A stretch of DNA of 40,254 nt from Planctomycetota bacterium (lineage in GTDB: Bacteria; Planctomycetota; Planctomycetia; Pirellulales; Pirellulaceae). The stretch spans positions 1-40,254 of the forward strand of contig CAUJHS010000041.1 in NCBI GenBank assembly GCA_963204915.1, read 5' to 3'. The translations under genes were made by a program, and so were the position numbers. Below the pieces are notes generated by a model. It was not told where the DNA came from, searched no databases, and saw only the letters and a program-made list of their open reading frames with translations. Below, piece by piece: positions 16,372-24,984 of the stretch. Within the stretch, counting starts at the first letter, position 1. Each line of letters starts with the position of its first letter.

Positions 16372-19300
16372 CTAAACCACGGGCGCGGGAACGTCCGCAT
16401 TGCGCTCGGTCTCCACGTAGCGGCTGCCGTCAAAGACGACGAACCCCAGCTCGTGCCACCGCTCGACCATTTGCAGATGCGAGTTCACCTTGTCGCGCGT
16501 CCAACTCACCTGTTGATTGCCGCCGGCGGTGAAGACCTCGTCGGGGCGCTGCTGCGGCCACCAACCGATCAGGCTGCCGCCCGACGTACACTTGAAAAAG
16601 TCCGCTTGCCAGGGGATGGCCATCTGCTTGGTGACGTCTCCCGCGCGCAAGTTGGCCTGGTCGAGCCGGAACAACGCGCCGGGGACGATCGGGAACACGT
16701 CGCGGAGCATCCAGCTCGCTTCAATTCCGGGGAAGAAGGCCGCTCCGGCGCAATTCTCCAGGGCCGCGCGGTCCAGTCCCTCGGGAGTCAACTCCGCCAG
16801 CGGCTGAGGCGGGCTGCCATCCCAGTCGTTGGTAAAGGCGCCGTCGCGCCACTTTTGCAGCGTTTCGTACATCGCCTTGGTCACGGCGAGGCCCGCATCC
16901 CCGCTCGCTTCCCAGTCGTTGTTGTCGTCGAACAGGATGGGCATGTTCATGCCGGCCCGGTTCAACCCCGCTCCTTTCTGCGGATGGCGCAGCCGCTTGA
17001 AAACGTCGTTCCGCCGGTTCTGCGCCGCGGGAGGAAACGCGATGGCGAGGCGGTCGTGGATGCTGCCGGGCGACTCCATCAACCACTTGACCGCCATCGG
17101 GCGCTCGAGGATCGGATAGATGTCGTACTTGAACGAGGGCGTGGCCGGCGGCGTGTGCCGGCCTTCGTCAATGGCGCGCTGGAGCAGCGTATCGTAGAGC
17201 GTTATGACGTTGCGCATCGCCGGCGCGAACTTGGGAGGCGTGCAGATGACCCAAGCGCCCAGCACCGGCGCCTCGCGATCCGAGTTCCGCAGCCGCACCG
17301 TGGCGTTGACGGGACCGTCGGCGGTCGTGTCGCACCAGCCGCGGTTGTTGGCGAAGTCCAAGATCGGCTTGTTCCAGGGCGACTCGGCCTTGCCTTCTCC
17401 AGCCAGGACGAGCAAGCGTCCCGCCTCGTCCGTTTGGATTTGCCCCAAGCAGAGGTTCGAAACCGTGCGGATCTGCCCGTTGTGGAAGTCGCTGAACGAG
17501 CCTCCGTCGAAGACCGCGGCTTGTTGAGGGCCGCGAACGGTCCTGGCGCCAGGACGGATGTCGAGCTTGGCGCGGTCGGCCCCGGTGACGTGAGCATTGC
17601 GGACCGGCCCGTTGGGACTGGGTCCGCGAAACTCTTTCCAACTGGCTTTGGTGTTGGCCAGCTCGACCGTCCAGGTAATGTCGGCGTGCTCCGCGGTCAG
17701 CTCGCCGATCAGCCGGTCCTGCGAGTCGTAGGCGAACAGCCGGAAGCGCGCCGCCTGGCGGCGGACCCGGCCATCGCGCTTGTAGCCGCCCGCGGGCGCC
17801 GCCGTCTCGAAGGGCCGTTCCGGGCCGGGGAAGTAGTCAGCCGGGTCCGCGGGAACCTGAGGCTGTCCATTCACAAAGCCCGCGTTCCCCACGCGGGCCA
17901 CGCCAATGGCCGGATGAATGCGCACCCGCGCGACATCATCCCAGCGGCCGGCGCCGGCCGGCGCGGGCACGGCCTCGAGCCGCCAGACCGCGCCTTCCAA
18001 CGTGGTCAGGTACAGCTCGCCGTTTTGATCTTCGCCGAAGGAGGACAACCCATCCAGCGACGCTCCGCCTTCGAGCAGCTCGTCCGTGCGCTCCTGCACC
18101 TCGCGCACCTGGCCGTCCACCAGGCGGAAGCTCCACACGCGCCCGGTGAAGTCGCCAAAGACGTACAGCCCGGCGAACTGCGGCGACGGCCCCCGGTGTA
18201 CGTACCCGCCGACGACCGCCAGGCCCTCGGTGTGGCTGTATTCGTGAATGGGGTCGATCAACGTCTGCCCGCCGATGCTTCCCAAGCCCGTGAGCCGGGT
18301 CCCTTCCTTGAGCCGCCAACCATAATTCTCGCCTCCGTGGCTTGCGGCGGGCTGACGATTGATTTCCTCGCGTTCGTTTTGCCCCACGTCGCCGATGAAC
18401 AAGTCGCCTGTGCCGTGGTCGAAGCTGCAGCGCCACGGGTTCCGCAAGCCATACGCCCAAATTTCCGGGCGCGTATTGGACTGCCCCACGAACGGATTGT
18501 CGGCGGGAATGGCGTAGTTACGCGCGGGGTCGGTGGGAAAGTCGTCGCGGTCCACGTCGATCCGCAGCATCTTCCCCAGCAGCACATTCAGGTTTTGGGC
18601 GCGGTTCTGAGGGTCGTTCGCCGAGCCGCCGTCGCCCAGCGCCACGTACAGGAAGCCGTCGCGCGGACCGAAGGCGATCCAGCCGCCGTTGTGATTGGCG
18701 AAAGGCTGCTCGACCAGCAACACCAGTTGCCGGCTGTTCGGATCGGCCACGTTCGGATCGGCCGCCGAGACGGCATAGCGCCGGATTTCCGTGTGCCCCT
18801 GAGAGTTGGTGCAGTTGACGTAGAACTGTCCATTCGCGGCGTAGTTCGGATGAAACGCCAGGCCCAACAATCCGCGTTCGCCCCCGGTGACGATGTTCTC
18901 GACTTTGAGGAAGGGCGTGGGCAGCAAGGTGTTGTCGGCAAGATTCACGATGCGAATGGCGCCCCTCTGCTCGACCACGAACAAGCGTGCCGTGTCGCCC
19001 GGCGGCGCCGTGACGAAAACCGGCGAGGAAAGACCCTCGGCGACCGACGTGAGCGACAGTCGGACTTCGCTTGCTTGAAGACCGGCTGCTTGAACGCCAG
19101 CCGCTTGCAGACCGGCTGCTTGAGGGGCGGCTGCTTCCAGGCCGGCGATGGGAGGCGCGGCGTCGGCGGGCGGACTGAGACTGCGAATCCACCGTTCGAC
19201 AACCGCGATTTGCTCCGGCGTGAATCGGCCCGACATCACGCCTTTCGGTTCGCTGATGTGACGGTAAAAGGCGCTCTGCTGCGGACTGCCGGGCGCCACG

Positions 19301-21297
19301 AGGCGCTGCCCCGCAAACGGCTCCAGCGCTGCGACGCCGTTTTGCAGAAACTGCAGGACGCCGTCGTAATTCTCGGCTTCGAAGAGCTGGCTCAAAGTCG
19401 TACCGCCATCGACCTCCACCGCCATGTGCATGATGCGCCCTTGCGGCCGCTTGAGCCGCAGCAGCGCGATCATCTCTTCGCCGGCATTCGGCGGAGCGGG
19501 CGGGGGCGGCGGTGCCGCAGGCGACATGCTCACGATCCAGTTTCGTACGACCGTCAGCTCCTCCTCGCTAAAGACTCCCTCCATGACGCCGCCGGGAACG
19601 GTCATTTGCAGATAGAGCGCGCTTTCGTTGGGCTTGCCCGGCTCGATCAACTTGCGCCCGGCGACCGGATCGCGCGTGGCGGTTCCCGTGCGCAGAAAGT
19701 CGAGAATCGCATCGTCGTTGCGATCTTTGAAAAGCTGGCTCAGGTTGGTAGCGCCGACCGCGATGAATTTGTGCATGACTTTCGCGATACCCCGCTTCTG
19801 CTCCAGCAAGTCGCGCATCGCCGCCTCGGCGTCCGGCGGTGGCGGCGGCGCCTGGCCCAGCAGGTTGGCTTTCAGATCTTCATCCGACTGTTGAATCTCT
19901 TGGAGAAGCTCATCGCCGGGCTGCTGCAACAACAGGGCTTGGACGGCTTGAAGCGAATCGTCGATGCGGCGAAGGTGCAGTTCGCGGCGTTGGGCCGGAT
20001 CCTCCGGAAGCTGTAACACCGCGGGAAGCGTGAAGGGAATCGCCGCCCTGCCGCCGGCGCCGCGGTCAAGCTCGGTCAGCTTTCGCGCCAGATCCCGCAG
20101 CGATGGCATGGCGCTCCAAACACACCAGTCGCGAATCCAGTCGCGCTGCGCCGGGTCTTGGTAAAAGTACTGCTCCAGCATTCCCAGGAGCAATTGGTAT
20201 CGCAAATCGGCGACCGTGGCCCAGGCGACCGCCAAAGGCGCCGTGATGTCGTTCGGCCCGGCCTGGCCCGCGGCGACCACCTTAGGATTGGTAGGCACAT
20301 CGCGCGTGGGAACCCACTCGCCCGCGGCGGGCACGGGCAAGCGCCCCGGCTCGCCGCGGTACATTTTCAGGAATCGCTCGAAGTGCGATTGCTCCGCTTC
20401 AGCCGCTTGACCGTCTGCGGAGGCGATCGTCAGACCCTCGCCCTGCACGCCAATGTCGCGCAGCGCCTTGAGGCAGTCGTCGCGCGTCTGCGCGGTGAAG
20501 ATGCGCACGCCTGACCCGAAAGCCCACGAGTCGTCCGCTTGCCTCGCGAGGGAAGCGCCGTCGAAGGCGTCGTCCGGAAGGTGCCACGTTTCGGGAAGCT
20601 GGTGCGGGAATTGAGTAAACAACAGGTGGGCCAGTTCGCGGACCATGACAAACCACGGATCGCCCCCCGCGGCATTCTGATAGAGTCCCTCGTGGCTCGA
20701 GAACAGCACGCCCATCAAGCCGTACAGCACGCCGACGCGATTGATTTGCTGGCCGGCGGCCGCCCCCGCTTGCGCGACGATGTCGGCGATCGATTCGGCG
20801 TCGGTCGGAGACTCCGCCACGACATACTTGGCCAAGGAAACCTGCGTCAACGGCTCCAAGTGAAGCTGGAATGGGTAGAAGTCTTTTTGCGGCGGAAAGT
20901 CCTCTCGCTCAAAGTTCAACGGCAGCCGCGTACACAACAGGAGGTTCTGCACCGTCATCAGGTGCGTCATCTCCTGGACGGCGATGTTCACGAGCGTCCG
21001 CCGCCAAGCTCGAATGGCTTGCTGCTGTTGGGCATCGGTGACGCCGTCCGCCGCGGAAGGCTCCTTCAGCGAATAGGCCGCATACAAGTACTGGACCAGC
21101 AGCGCGTGCTCGATTTCCGCGGCGGTGTGCAGCAGGAACCGCGCTTTGTCGCGCGGCGTGGCGAACTGTCCCAAGTCGGGCAACTCCAAAGCCGCGCCGG
21201 CGGCCATCTCCAAGGGCGAGGGAGTTGCATCCAGGCCCGCCCATTCCAGCCCTCTTGTCGCTTGCACGCGCACCCACGGAACCTGCGGAGTAGGCAT
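16372..21297 (-). CDS. Ferritin-like / cytochrome-like / sugar-dehydrogenase-like / LodA fusion
   Basis: A 1641-residue multidomain protein. Residues 35-230 are a VioB-like ferritin-like helical domain (EIEHALLVQYLYAAYSL near 55, QEMTHL near 109, candidate metal ligands). About 493-589 and 608-709 are two copies of a domain resembling the tail of planctomycete cytochrome c domains (GKPNESALYLQM and GSPQQSAFYRHI, each ending in a W-I segment), but without CxxCH. A short AAGLQ repeat linker follows. About 745-1112 is a soluble aldose-dehydrogenase/PQQ-type beta-propeller (GLLGLAFHPNYAANGQFYV, WRCSFDHGTGDLFIGDVGQ). About 1124-1641 is a LodA-type module (RIHPAIGVARVGN) with Cys1516 (ENCAGAAFFPGIE) and Trp1563 (MAIPWQADFF) as CTQ candidates. 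There is no signal peptide. It precedes the LodB-type gene by 12 bases. The natural substrate is unknown. Confidence 0.85.
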   Translation of the reverse strand: MPTPQVPWVRVQATRGLEWAGLDATPSPLEMAAGAALELPDLGQFATPRDKARFLLHTAAEIEHALLVQYLYAAYSLKEPSAADGVTDAQQQQAIRAWRRTLVNIAVQEMTHLMTVQNLLLCTRLPLNFEREDFPPQKDFYPFQLHLEPLTQVSLAKYVVAESPTDAESIADIVAQAGAAAGQQINRVGVLYGLMGVLFSSHEGLYQNAAGGDPWFVMVRELAHLLFTQFPHQLPETWHLPDDAFDGASLARQADDSWAFGSGVRIFTAQTRDDCLKALRDIGVQGEGLTIASADGQAAEAEQSHFERFLKMYRGEPGRLPVPAAGEWVPTRDVPTNPKVVAAGQAGPNDITAPLAVAWATVADLRYQLLLGMLEQYFYQDPAQRDWIRDWCVWSAMPSLRDLARKLTELDRGAGGRAAIPFTLPAVLQLPEDPAQRRELHLRRIDDSLQAVQALLLQQPGDELLQEIQQSDEDLKANLLGQAPPPPPDAEAAMRDLLEQKRGIAKVMHKFIAVGATNLSQLFKDRNDDAILDFLRTGTATRDPVAGRKLIEPGKPNESALYLQMTVPGGVMEGVFSEEELTVVRNWIVSMSPAAPPPPPAPPNAGEEMIALLRLKRPQGRIMHMAVEVDGGTTLSQLFEAENYDGVLQFLQNGVAALEPFAGQRLVAPGSPQQSAFYRHISEPKGVMSGRFTPEQIAVVERWIRSLSPPADAAPPIAGLEAAAPQAAGLQAAGVQAAGLQASEVRLSLTSVAEGLSSPVFVTAPPGDTARLFVVEQRGAIRIVNLADNTLLPTPFLKVENIVTGGERGLLGLAFHPNYAANGQFYVNCTNSQGHTEIRRYAVSAADPNVADPNSRQLVLLVEQPFANHNGGWIAFGPRDGFLYVALGDGGSANDPQNRAQNLNVLLGKMLRIDVDRDDFPTDPARNYAIPADNPFVGQSNTRPEIWAYGLRNPWRCSFDHGTGDLFIGDVGQNEREEINRQPAASHGGENYGWRLKEGTRLTGLGSIGGQTLIDPIHEYSHTEGLAVVGGYVHRGPSPQFAGLYVFGDFTGRVWSFRLVDGQVREVQERTDELLEGGASLDGLSSFGEDQNGELYLTTLEGAVWRLEAVPAPAGAGRWDDVARVRIHPAIGVARVGNAGFVNGQPQVPADPADYFPGPERPFETAAPAGGYKRDGRVRRQAARFRLFAYDSQDRLIGELTAEHADITWTVELANTKASWKEFRGPSPNGPVRNAHVTGADRAKLDIRPGARTVRGPQQAAVFDGGSFSDFHNGQIRTVSNLCLGQIQTDEAGRLLVLAGEGKAESPWNKPILDFANNRGWCDTTADGPVNATVRLRNSDREAPVLGAWVICTPPKFAPAMRNVITLYDTLLQRAIDEGRHTPPATPSFKYDIYPILERPMAVKWLMESPGSIHDRLAIAFPPAAQNRRNDVFKRLRHPQKGAGLNRAGMNMPILFDDNNDWEASGDAGLAVTKAMYETLQKWRDGAFTNDWDGSPPQPLAELTPEGLDRAALENCAGAAFFPGIEASWMLRDVFPIVPGALFRLDQANLRAGDVTKQMAIPWQADFFKCTSGGSLIGWWPQQRPDEVFTAGGNQQVSWTRDKVNSHLQMVERWHELGFVVFDGSRYVETERNADVPAPVV
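19070..19144 (-). repeat. Five tandem 15-base units coding an AAGLQ linker
   Basis: Five successive 15-base units at 19070, 19085, 19100, 19115 and 19130 vary around GCTGCTTGAAGACCG (plus-strand reading). They code on the minus strand for AAAPQ, AAGLQ, AAGVQ and AAGLQ followed by a diverged unit. They lie between the second cytochrome-like domain and the propeller domain of the fusion protein. The units differ mainly at the ends of codons, so this is an in-frame minisatellite used as an interdomain linker. Confidence 0.75.
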
Positions 21298-21421
21298 CGA
21301 GTCAAACCCTTCAGACGAAGTTCGAGTTGGAACGATTACACGGTTCGCGCGGCGGCGAGAGACGAGGCGCGGAAATACTCACCCCCACGGTCGCCGCACA
21401 ACGAAGCTGTCCGCGCGCGAT

Positions 21422-22939
21422 TTAGGGATCCGGATCCGCCCAGTGATCCGGCACGTCGATTTGATCGGCGGGCTTGAACGAGGGCACGGGAAACGCCGAG
21501 GCCAATGGAACCTGGACGACCTCCGGGTTGCCGGGGAGCTTCACCCACACCTTCCAACCCGTGCCGCGGGCGTATTCGCGGTAGTTCTCGTATTGGGAGT
21601 CGCTCGGTTGCCACTCGTCGTCGCTGCCGCCGACTCGCACGTATAGCTCGCCGTGTCGGCCGTCAACCCGTGCCGCATAGACGCCTTTTTGCCGCGCGTT
21701 GTCCTGTAAATGGATCGCACTGCCCGCGTGTACTCCGGCGGCCTTGCGAGCATTGATCAGAGCTTTCAATCGCCATCGCAAATCGCTGCCCCAATCAAAG
21801 TAGTGTTTCCAATAGACCGTCGGTACGCCTGGGTGCGTCAGTATATAGGCATAAGCTTGCTCCACCTCCCAATTGTTCTGAAAGGTGTCGTGCTCATGAT
21901 CCTTTTCGGGCAAGCCGTTCTCTAGGGTCCGGTAGCCTGTATCGTGGTTCTCTAAGAATGTCACCGCGCGCTGCTTCCAAGGTTTGTCATGCGTCGTGTC
22001 GCCAACCAGGCCCAAGCCGCCGGCGCCCAAGCCAAACAGAGCGCGGTAATTGCCTTTATTGCCCTTGAGCGTCCATAGGGTGGTGAAGTCGAAACCGTTG
22101 CTCGCCGTTTTCAGATCATCGGGCGTGGTGGCAGAATGGTAAATCCAGCCTCGCTCGTCGTTGTGCCGGTCCCACTCATATTCGCCGACGGAGAAAGTCG
22201 GCTCGGACCGCTTGTTATAGAGAGCCAAATGCCGGGCGTGATAGCCGTGTACCATGTCGTACCGCCAGCCACGGTAGCCCGCGGACTTCAACTGCAGCAA
22301 GTAGCGGATAATGTCTTTACGGACCTGCCGATTCGTATGATCGAGATCGCGGAACGATCCATACTGGTACGTCGTGCCGCCGTGAGAAGCGTAATGCGGC
22401 TTCTCCTCCTCGGCTCCGCGCATATTTTCAGGCGTACCATATGCCTCAGAGTCTGTATTGGTGAAGGCCTCGTCGTTTTTACATATGGTATTCAAACCCC
22501 AGTCTGGATTTTTGAATTTGGCCCAGCCGCCCACGCCATCCCGATGATTGATCACAATATCCGCCACCGGCTCGACGCCCTCGTTCAAGAGCGCTTCGAG
22601 CATGGCCCGATGCTGGGCAAAACTGCCATAGGTGTTTTCCAGCCGAAAATATTCCCGGGGGTTATAGCCGGCGCTTTTGCCTCCCGCGTAGGCCGGCGGC
22701 GGAAGCCAGATCAAATTGAATCGGGCAGCGCGGATCTCCGGCGCCAGTTCCTTGACGATGACGTACCACTTCTTGTCGACGAACTCGGGATGATCGGGAT
22801 GACCGTGGCGGTAAGACTCCCAATAGAACCCCTGCAGCATAACGCGGTCGTCGTCAAATCCCGCCTGGCCAAACGCCGCCAGTCGGCCTGCAAGAACGAC
22901 CAGGCAAGCAAAAATCAAGGACAGCCACCGGTATTTCAT
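21422..22939 (-). CDS. Secreted GH13 alpha-amylase
   Basis: A 505-residue glycoside hydrolase family 13 enzyme that cleaves alpha-1,4 glucans outside the cytoplasm. A signal peptide (MKYRWLSLIFACLVVLAG, cleavage near AAFGQA) fixes the start at 22939, although the ribosome site there is weak; an upstream ATG at 22969 would give a longer n-region. The VMLQGFYWES opening is typical. The four conserved regions are visible: DIVINHR, GWRYDMVHG (nucleophile Asp228), VGEYEW (acid/base Glu253) and FLENHDT (Asp333). The C-terminal beta domain ends near residue 465. It lies 124 bases upstream of the fusion gene on the same strand, so co-transcription with the redox operon is possible but less certain than for the other members. 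Confidence 0.9.
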   Translation of the reverse strand: MKYRWLSLIFACLVVLAGRLAAFGQAGFDDDRVMLQGFYWESYRHGHPDHPEFVDKKWYVIVKELAPEIRAARFNLIWLPPPAYAGGKSAGYNPREYFRLENTYGSFAQHRAMLEALLNEGVEPVADIVINHRDGVGGWAKFKNPDWGLNTICKNDEAFTNTDSEAYGTPENMRGAEEEKPHYASHGGTTYQYGSFRDLDHTNRQVRKDIIRYLLQLKSAGYRGWRYDMVHGYHARHLALYNKRSEPTFSVGEYEWDRHNDERGWIYHSATTPDDLKTASNGFDFTTLWTLKGNKGNYRALFGLGAGGLGLVGDTTHDKPWKQRAVTFLENHDTGYRTLENGLPEKDHEHDTFQNNWEVEQAYAYILTHPGVPTVYWKHYFDWGSDLRWRLKALINARKAAGVHAGSAIHLQDNARQKGVYAARVDGRHGELYVRVGGSDDEWQPSDSQYENYREYARGTGWKVWVKLPGNPEVVQVPLASAFPVPSFKPADQIDVPDHWADPDP

Positions 22940-23330
22940 AAAGCACTTGATTCGTCGAGAGTTCCTCATAGGAGTAGCGAAAAGTGCGAGCAGTAAGATT
23001 TGACGTAAGCCATCTGTTTCATTTACGTGGGTGCGAGAGTGCTGCATCACTACGTGCATCAGACTCGTGGCCCCGCACACCAAAAGACGAACATCGAACG
23101 GCTATCGCCGGGTTTGGTAAAGGAATTTCAGCGTCTTTCCGGGATGTCTGCCAGGGCCGATTGGGGGCGATTGAAAGGATTTTGTCAAATTCGTCCTACA
23201 GAGGGGTTGCCATAACTCCTAGCTGCAAGATGATTTCTTGCTGTCGTCTTTCAGTCGCATTTCTTATCTGGACTGCAGAGCGATCGGGCGAACAGGGCTT
23301 GGCTAGCGTGCCTCGCCGGGAGCCATGGGT
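22940..23330. other. Divergent intergenic region before the conflict-type gene block
   Basis: About 390 bases between the minus-strand amylase gene and the plus-strand block that starts at 23331. It should hold the promoter for that block. I see no convincing gene, operator or hairpin. The local composition is somewhat more AT-rich than the flanking genes. A plus-strand open frame (22984-23439) crosses it but lacks a ribosome site and overlaps the next gene out of frame. Confidence 0.5.
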
Positions 23331-24962
23331 ATGCCTCATTTTGCTCAAGACTTTCCGACGCGGCGGTATCCTTATCCGCCGACGTTGCGCGAAGCCGGTG
23401 GATTCGAAAGCTCGGCGTTGGCGGAAGCAGACGGCTTGACCGCGGGCGTGATTCACCGGTTGGTTCTGGGCGTCGATGCTCCCCCCGCAGTTCCGATGGC
23501 ACCGTCGGACGTCGAGACGTTGCTGCGCGATCCCTTCGCCAAATTGGCGCTGAAAAAACCGCCGTTTCCGCTGAGCCTGCGCGAGTTGCTCGGCGTGGTG
23601 GATCACTTCAATAACGAACCGGCTGGGCTGCCCGAACAAAAGAGTTTCGTGGTCGCCGACGGCGGCAAGATTCCCTGGAGCGAAGAAACGGCGACGCTCA
23701 ATCGGTTCTTTCGACTGGCCGTCGTCCGCGCTCGCGGCGGCGACGTGCGCCTTCTGATCAGCAGCAGCGTCGCCATCGATTCTCACGATGCGGACGCGTT
23801 CCTCCAGGTCATCGGTTGGGACCCGGCCAACGAGGTCTACAACTACTACGAGCGACGCGGCGGAACGTGGATTTGGGCCGGCAACTCCTGGCATGCGCTG
23901 CAGGCGGAAAGCCGCGGAAAAGGACCCTTCGATAGCCATGTGAACGGGTCCTTGGTGATGAAGGAATTGAAGATCCCCTGGAGCCATTGGCACAGCGAGA
24001 GTTCCGCCATCGCGGAGGACGCCCTGGCGCCGGGCGATCCGCTACGAACGGAACCGCTGTTTGTGGATCGGACCGGCGCGCAAGTCTTACAGGTCGGCGT
24101 CGTCCAGCCGGGCATCGACCGCTGGACGGAGGCGCGCGTGCGCAAGACGCTGCTGCCCGGTCATTGCGACCCTCGACCGCTGGTGCGGCATTGCCTGGAA
24201 ACCACTACGGTGAACCTCATCTCTGCCGACGTAGCCTCTGCCTCCGTCACGGCCGACGAACGGTTGCGCTTGCCGCCCTCGTTCTTTCTGAACGTCGATG
24301 CGTTGATCGATCTGCTGGAAATCGACGCCGACATCGGGCCTGTCGAAGTCGCTGGCCGGCTTTACCTGGAGAGCTTGCAAGAGTTCGAAGTGGTTTTGCA
24401 CCAGGGAGACTTTTACTGGGCGGGCGACACGCACTTCGCGTTTCTCGTGCCGGAAGCGGCTTACGAAGACCTGTCGGTGCTGGACTATCTGCTGCGGCGC
24501 GGTTTTCTCTCTCCGCGATTCGCAGCGTGCCTGGTCATGGTCGATTACCCCAACCCCGTTTACTCGCGGCGGCGAGAACGGTTGGCCCGATATGTTCCTT
24601 TCCATGCCGCGCGAGCTCCGCAAGGTTGGGATGTGGAAAGCCAATTCGTGGCCGCCGTCCAGCATGCGGCGTCCGGCGGACCGGCGGACAGCCCCGAACG
24701 CGAGTTCCTCGCGTATTGGGACCTGGGCGAAGGCGGTTGGAAGCCGCACTTCCAGAACCTGATCGAAACGTACTTCGCTGCGATTCAGGCGCGGGCCGAC
24801 ACGCGCGACGGTTTCTTCGATTTCTTTCGATTGGCCGAGTCTCGCCGTCGGCGGTTCCGTCGTTTGCCGCTCGCGGAGTTTGACCTGACCTTGCCGCAGA
24901 CGAACATTCCGCCCGGCGCTCCGGACCTGTTCATGCGCAGCGATGGCGCGATCGAGTCTTAA
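23331..24962 (+). CDS. Conserved-looking protein of unknown function, first gene of the block
   Basis: A 543-residue protein that I cannot assign. The ATG at 23331 is preferred over 23325 because GGGAG at 23318-23322 then sits eight bases upstream. The protein is soluble, with no signal peptide or membrane helix. The best-ordered part is about residues 100-225, with Trp/His/Tyr-rich stretches (VIGWDPANEVYNYYERRGG, WIWAGNSWHAL, KIPWSHWHS) that look like a folded ligand- or metal-binding domain. A second part (DFYWAGDTHFAFLVP) follows. The gene ends 22 bases before the triple-enzyme gene and is very probably co-transcribed with it, so it is a candidate partner or immunity-type protein for that product. 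No enzyme motif was seen. Confidence 0.75.
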   Translation: MPHFAQDFPTRRYPYPPTLREAGGFESSALAEADGLTAGVIHRLVLGVDAPPAVPMAPSDVETLLRDPFAKLALKKPPFPLSLRELLGVVDHFNNEPAGLPEQKSFVVADGGKIPWSEETATLNRFFRLAVVRARGGDVRLLISSSVAIDSHDADAFLQVIGWDPANEVYNYYERRGGTWIWAGNSWHALQAESRGKGPFDSHVNGSLVMKELKIPWSHWHSESSAIAEDALAPGDPLRTEPLFVDRTGAQVLQVGVVQPGIDRWTEARVRKTLLPGHCDPRPLVRHCLETTTVNLISADVASASVTADERLRLPPSFFLNVDALIDLLEIDADIGPVEVAGRLYLESLQEFEVVLHQGDFYWAGDTHFAFLVPEAAYEDLSVLDYLLRRGFLSPRFAACLVMVDYPNPVYSRRRERLARYVPFHAARAPQGWDVESQFVAAVQHAASGGPADSPEREFLAYWDLGEGGWKPHFQNLIETYFAAIQARADTRDGFFDFFRLAESRRRRFRRLPLAEFDLTLPQTNIPPGAPDLFMRSDGAIES

Positions 24963-24984
24963 GCCCTCTTCAGGAGACGTTCTC

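Noticed and set aside
15739-20016. Very long plus-strand open frame (1425 codons) opposite the fusion and LodB-type genes
   Set aside because: It is antisense to clearly motif-bearing genes, has no ribosome site or recognisable motif, and is rich in Arg/Ala/Pro as expected from antisense of GC-rich codons.
22984-23439. Possible small plus-strand gene upstream of 23331
   Set aside because: There is no ribosome site, the composition is unlike a protein, and it overlaps the better-supported gene out of frame.
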